Source: Plumapathes pennacea | Lineage: Eukaryota > Cnidaria > Anthozoa > Antipatharia > Myriopathidae | Reading direction: 5' to 3' | NCBI GenBank assembly: GCA_964036295.1 | Contig: OZ038466.1 | Coordinates: forward strand, 25,003,997-25,067,996 | DNA length: 64,000 bases | Part shown: positions 61,933-64,000 of the stretch, piece by piece | Layout: each line of letters starts with the position of its first letter | Position numbering within the stretch: the stretch's first letter is position 1 | Made by a program: the position numbers and the translations under genes | Notes under the pieces: model-generated | What the model was told of the DNA's origin: nothing | Database searches by the model: none | What the model saw: the letters and a program-made list of their open reading frames with translations, nothing else

Positions 61933-63954
61933 ATGGAGGCTGGAGAGGTTTCCTGTTGTGTTTCGGTCGAAGCCTTAGATTCAAACGGCGTTGTGTCCAG
62001 GAGGAAGACTTACAAAAGCGTCAGATTGCTACTCGGTCGGGACGAGTTTCAAGATATTATTCTCAAGATCGAAAGTCAACGATCTCCACTTGGTAAGAAC
62101 TATCGTCTGAGAGATATTACCATCCACAAACGCTTCTTAAAAGATGGCAAGGCCACCATAAAACTCGTAACTCAGAAAATGCAACTGCTGCTGTCGAACT
62201 GCCCACCGAGTCAGCTTGCGGCGTTTCTGAAATGCATTTCTTTGAAACTTGCGAAACAAAAGACAGGTGGTTTCACCTCGGAGAGGAGGCGGCTTTTAAG
62301 CGAAAAACCTCGTTCGTTTGAATACATAAGTCCATTGACGCACAAGGATCTTCCTGAGGGTCAGGATCAATCCTGCAGAAAGCGACAACGAGACGATGCA
62401 GGCCACCAAACCTCGACGACACCAAAACGAATCAAAACCACCAACAATAACCTCGAGAGTGGACCACTTCGAAAGCGTCTAAACGGCCTAGGAAGTTTTC
62501 AGGTTGAGCTGACAAAAGAACAGCTCGCAGTTGTGAAAGCCGTCCGAGCAAAAAGGAACGTTTTCTTTACGGGCAGTGCTGGTACGGGCAAGTCCCATCT
62601 CCTGAAATCTCTCATCGGCATTTTACCGCCCCAGAGCACGTTTGTGACCGCCAGCACTGGAGTAGCCGCGTCACATATCTGTGGGACAACGTTGCACGCA
62701 TTTGCTGGTGAGTGTATACGCCGGTACCTGGCAGTTGGATAAATTATATGCCAGACCACCAATTTGTACAGTGTACACACGTACTATTTATATAATTATA
62801 TTATATTATTGAGGTATTTATATTATTGAGGTATCGATGGGCATAAATATATCAATAAGTTACAATTAATCGTTATAATTATCAGTGTTATTTCCTGCAC
62901 AATAAAACTTCATTTTAACATACTTTTTTTAGACACTCTGGGCTTCACTTTTCATATTCTTCAACTAGGTATATATTATTCACAAATTCAGGCTAATAGT
63001 ATTGCATGGATTGTCCATCTGTTCAGGGATAGGGACCGGAAGTGCCCCTTTGGTACAATGCGTGGAGTTGGCTTCTCGACCTGGTATTATGCAGAAATGG
63101 AAAAGATGTCAACATCTCATCATTGATGAGATTTCGATGGTTGATGGTGATTTTTTTGACAAACTGGAGGCTGTTGCACGGAGCATCAAAAAGAATGACA
63201 GACCATTTGGGGGCATCCATCTTATTCTGTCAGGAGATTTCCTTCAACTCCCACCAGTTGCAAAGTACACAGAGAAAAAGAAGTTTGCTTTTCAGGTAAT
63301 TAGACAAACTGTCACATGTACAACACTGCACACCAAGCCCACCCTTGGGACATTTCTGCATGGCTAAGAATTCCCCACCTCTGGGGTAGGAAAGGCTGGA
63401 ATTTCACCCCTTTGCTCCCACTCAGTTCCTATTATTTTTTATGTTTCCTGAATAAGCCTTCTCTTTATTCAGGCTGCTAGTTGGAGAGACTGCATTTCAA
63501 ACACAACTGAACTGGTGCAAGTTCACAGACAGAAGGATCCTGTGTTCATCTCTATTTTACAAAATATCCGAGTTGGAAGGTAACTATTACTGTATATGAC
63601 ATTTCTACCATGCAAGACTTTGATTGGAATCAGCATACAATAATGTATGATGCAATCCTTCACACTGGTTTGCCCTAATTTATTTATATTAACTTCATTG
63701 CCTGCAGCTGTCCTACAAAGCTTGTAGACCGCCTCATGGCAACGAAGAACCAGCAAATTGAGAAAGATGGCATCCAGGCCACCAAACTCTGCACACACAA
63801 AGAAAATGTAAACCAGATCAACATCATGCACCTGGAGCAACTACCTGGCAAAGTGCGAACGTTTAATGCCTGTGATAGTGACTCTTCACTCAGTCCAACA
63901 TTGGACAAACAACTGCCAGTTGAGGAAAAGCTTGATTTGAAAGTTGGTGCTCAG
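61933..63954 (+). CDS. PIF1: PIF1 5'-3' DNA helicase, first four exons (partial at the right edge)
   Basis: Superfamily 1B helicase acting in telomere, mitochondrial and G-quadruplex DNA maintenance. Exons 61933-62707, 63027-63295, 63473-63579 and 63708-63954, with phases 1, 0, 2 and 0 at their ends; further exons lie outside the window. The first about 190 residues form the family's N-terminal domain (RKTYKSVRLLLGRDEFQDII) followed by a basic linker with KRQRDD and TPKRIK. QVELTKEQLAVVKAV is the Q-motif region. Walker A GSAGTGKS is at residues 214-221. Motif Ia is TASTGVAASHICGTTLHAFAG, split by intron 1. Motif II is LIIDEISMVDGDFFDKLE, and motif III is LSGDFLQLPPV. The large single first exon is typical of the gene. 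Confidence 0.95.
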
Positions 63955-64000
63955 GTGGGCAAGTTGTGTTAATGTAATCAAGGTGCATGATTTTTACAGT

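Overview
The window is nuclear DNA of an animal with short phase-consistent introns, AT-rich non-coding sequence and many small foldback repeats. The proteins are metazoan: intraflagellar transport, an Ig/fibronectin receptor tyrosine phosphatase, U2 snRNP A', TOE1 and PIF1. An anthozoan cnidarian, probably a stony coral, fits best, but that is an inference from gene style and not a species match. All gene models were assembled by hand from splice sites, reading phase and recalled family sequences.

Layout. 1-4566 is an uninterrupted (ATC)n array running off the left edge. Directly after it come the last two exons of a nucleotide-sugar transporter (SLC35A3-like, +, 4621-5022). A weak two-exon hypothetical gene follows (6341-7463, +). 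9103-19145 (+) is a complete 29-coding-exon IFT74 gene (595 aa), with a 5-nt microexon, a GC-AG intron, and an intron in which a minisatellite has copied the exon's own splice donor. Convergent to it on the minus strand, 38471-20424 is a complete 30-exon receptor-type protein tyrosine phosphatase (1606 aa: signal peptide, 5 Ig, 4 FN3, TM, catalytic D1, D2).

38472-49801 is an 11 kb intergenic block between divergent genes. It holds a 2.5 kb tandem array of foldback (TIR) units, flanked by a diverged 0.5 kb direct duplication, and one orphan exon-like segment. At 49802-52764 (+) lies a five-exon cell-surface protein (V-type Ig, Ig, FN3, hydrophobic tail). Its first Ig domain shares an unusual Trp-for-Cys change with Ig1 of the phosphatase.

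54899-57433 (-) is TOE1 and 57705-60807 (+) is SNRPA1. They are head-to-head over a 271-bp promoter, joining an snRNA 3'-end processing nuclease to a U2 snRNP protein. 61933 to the right edge (+) is the first four exons of the PIF1 helicase.

No tRNA, rRNA, CRISPR array or complete autonomous transposon was seen.
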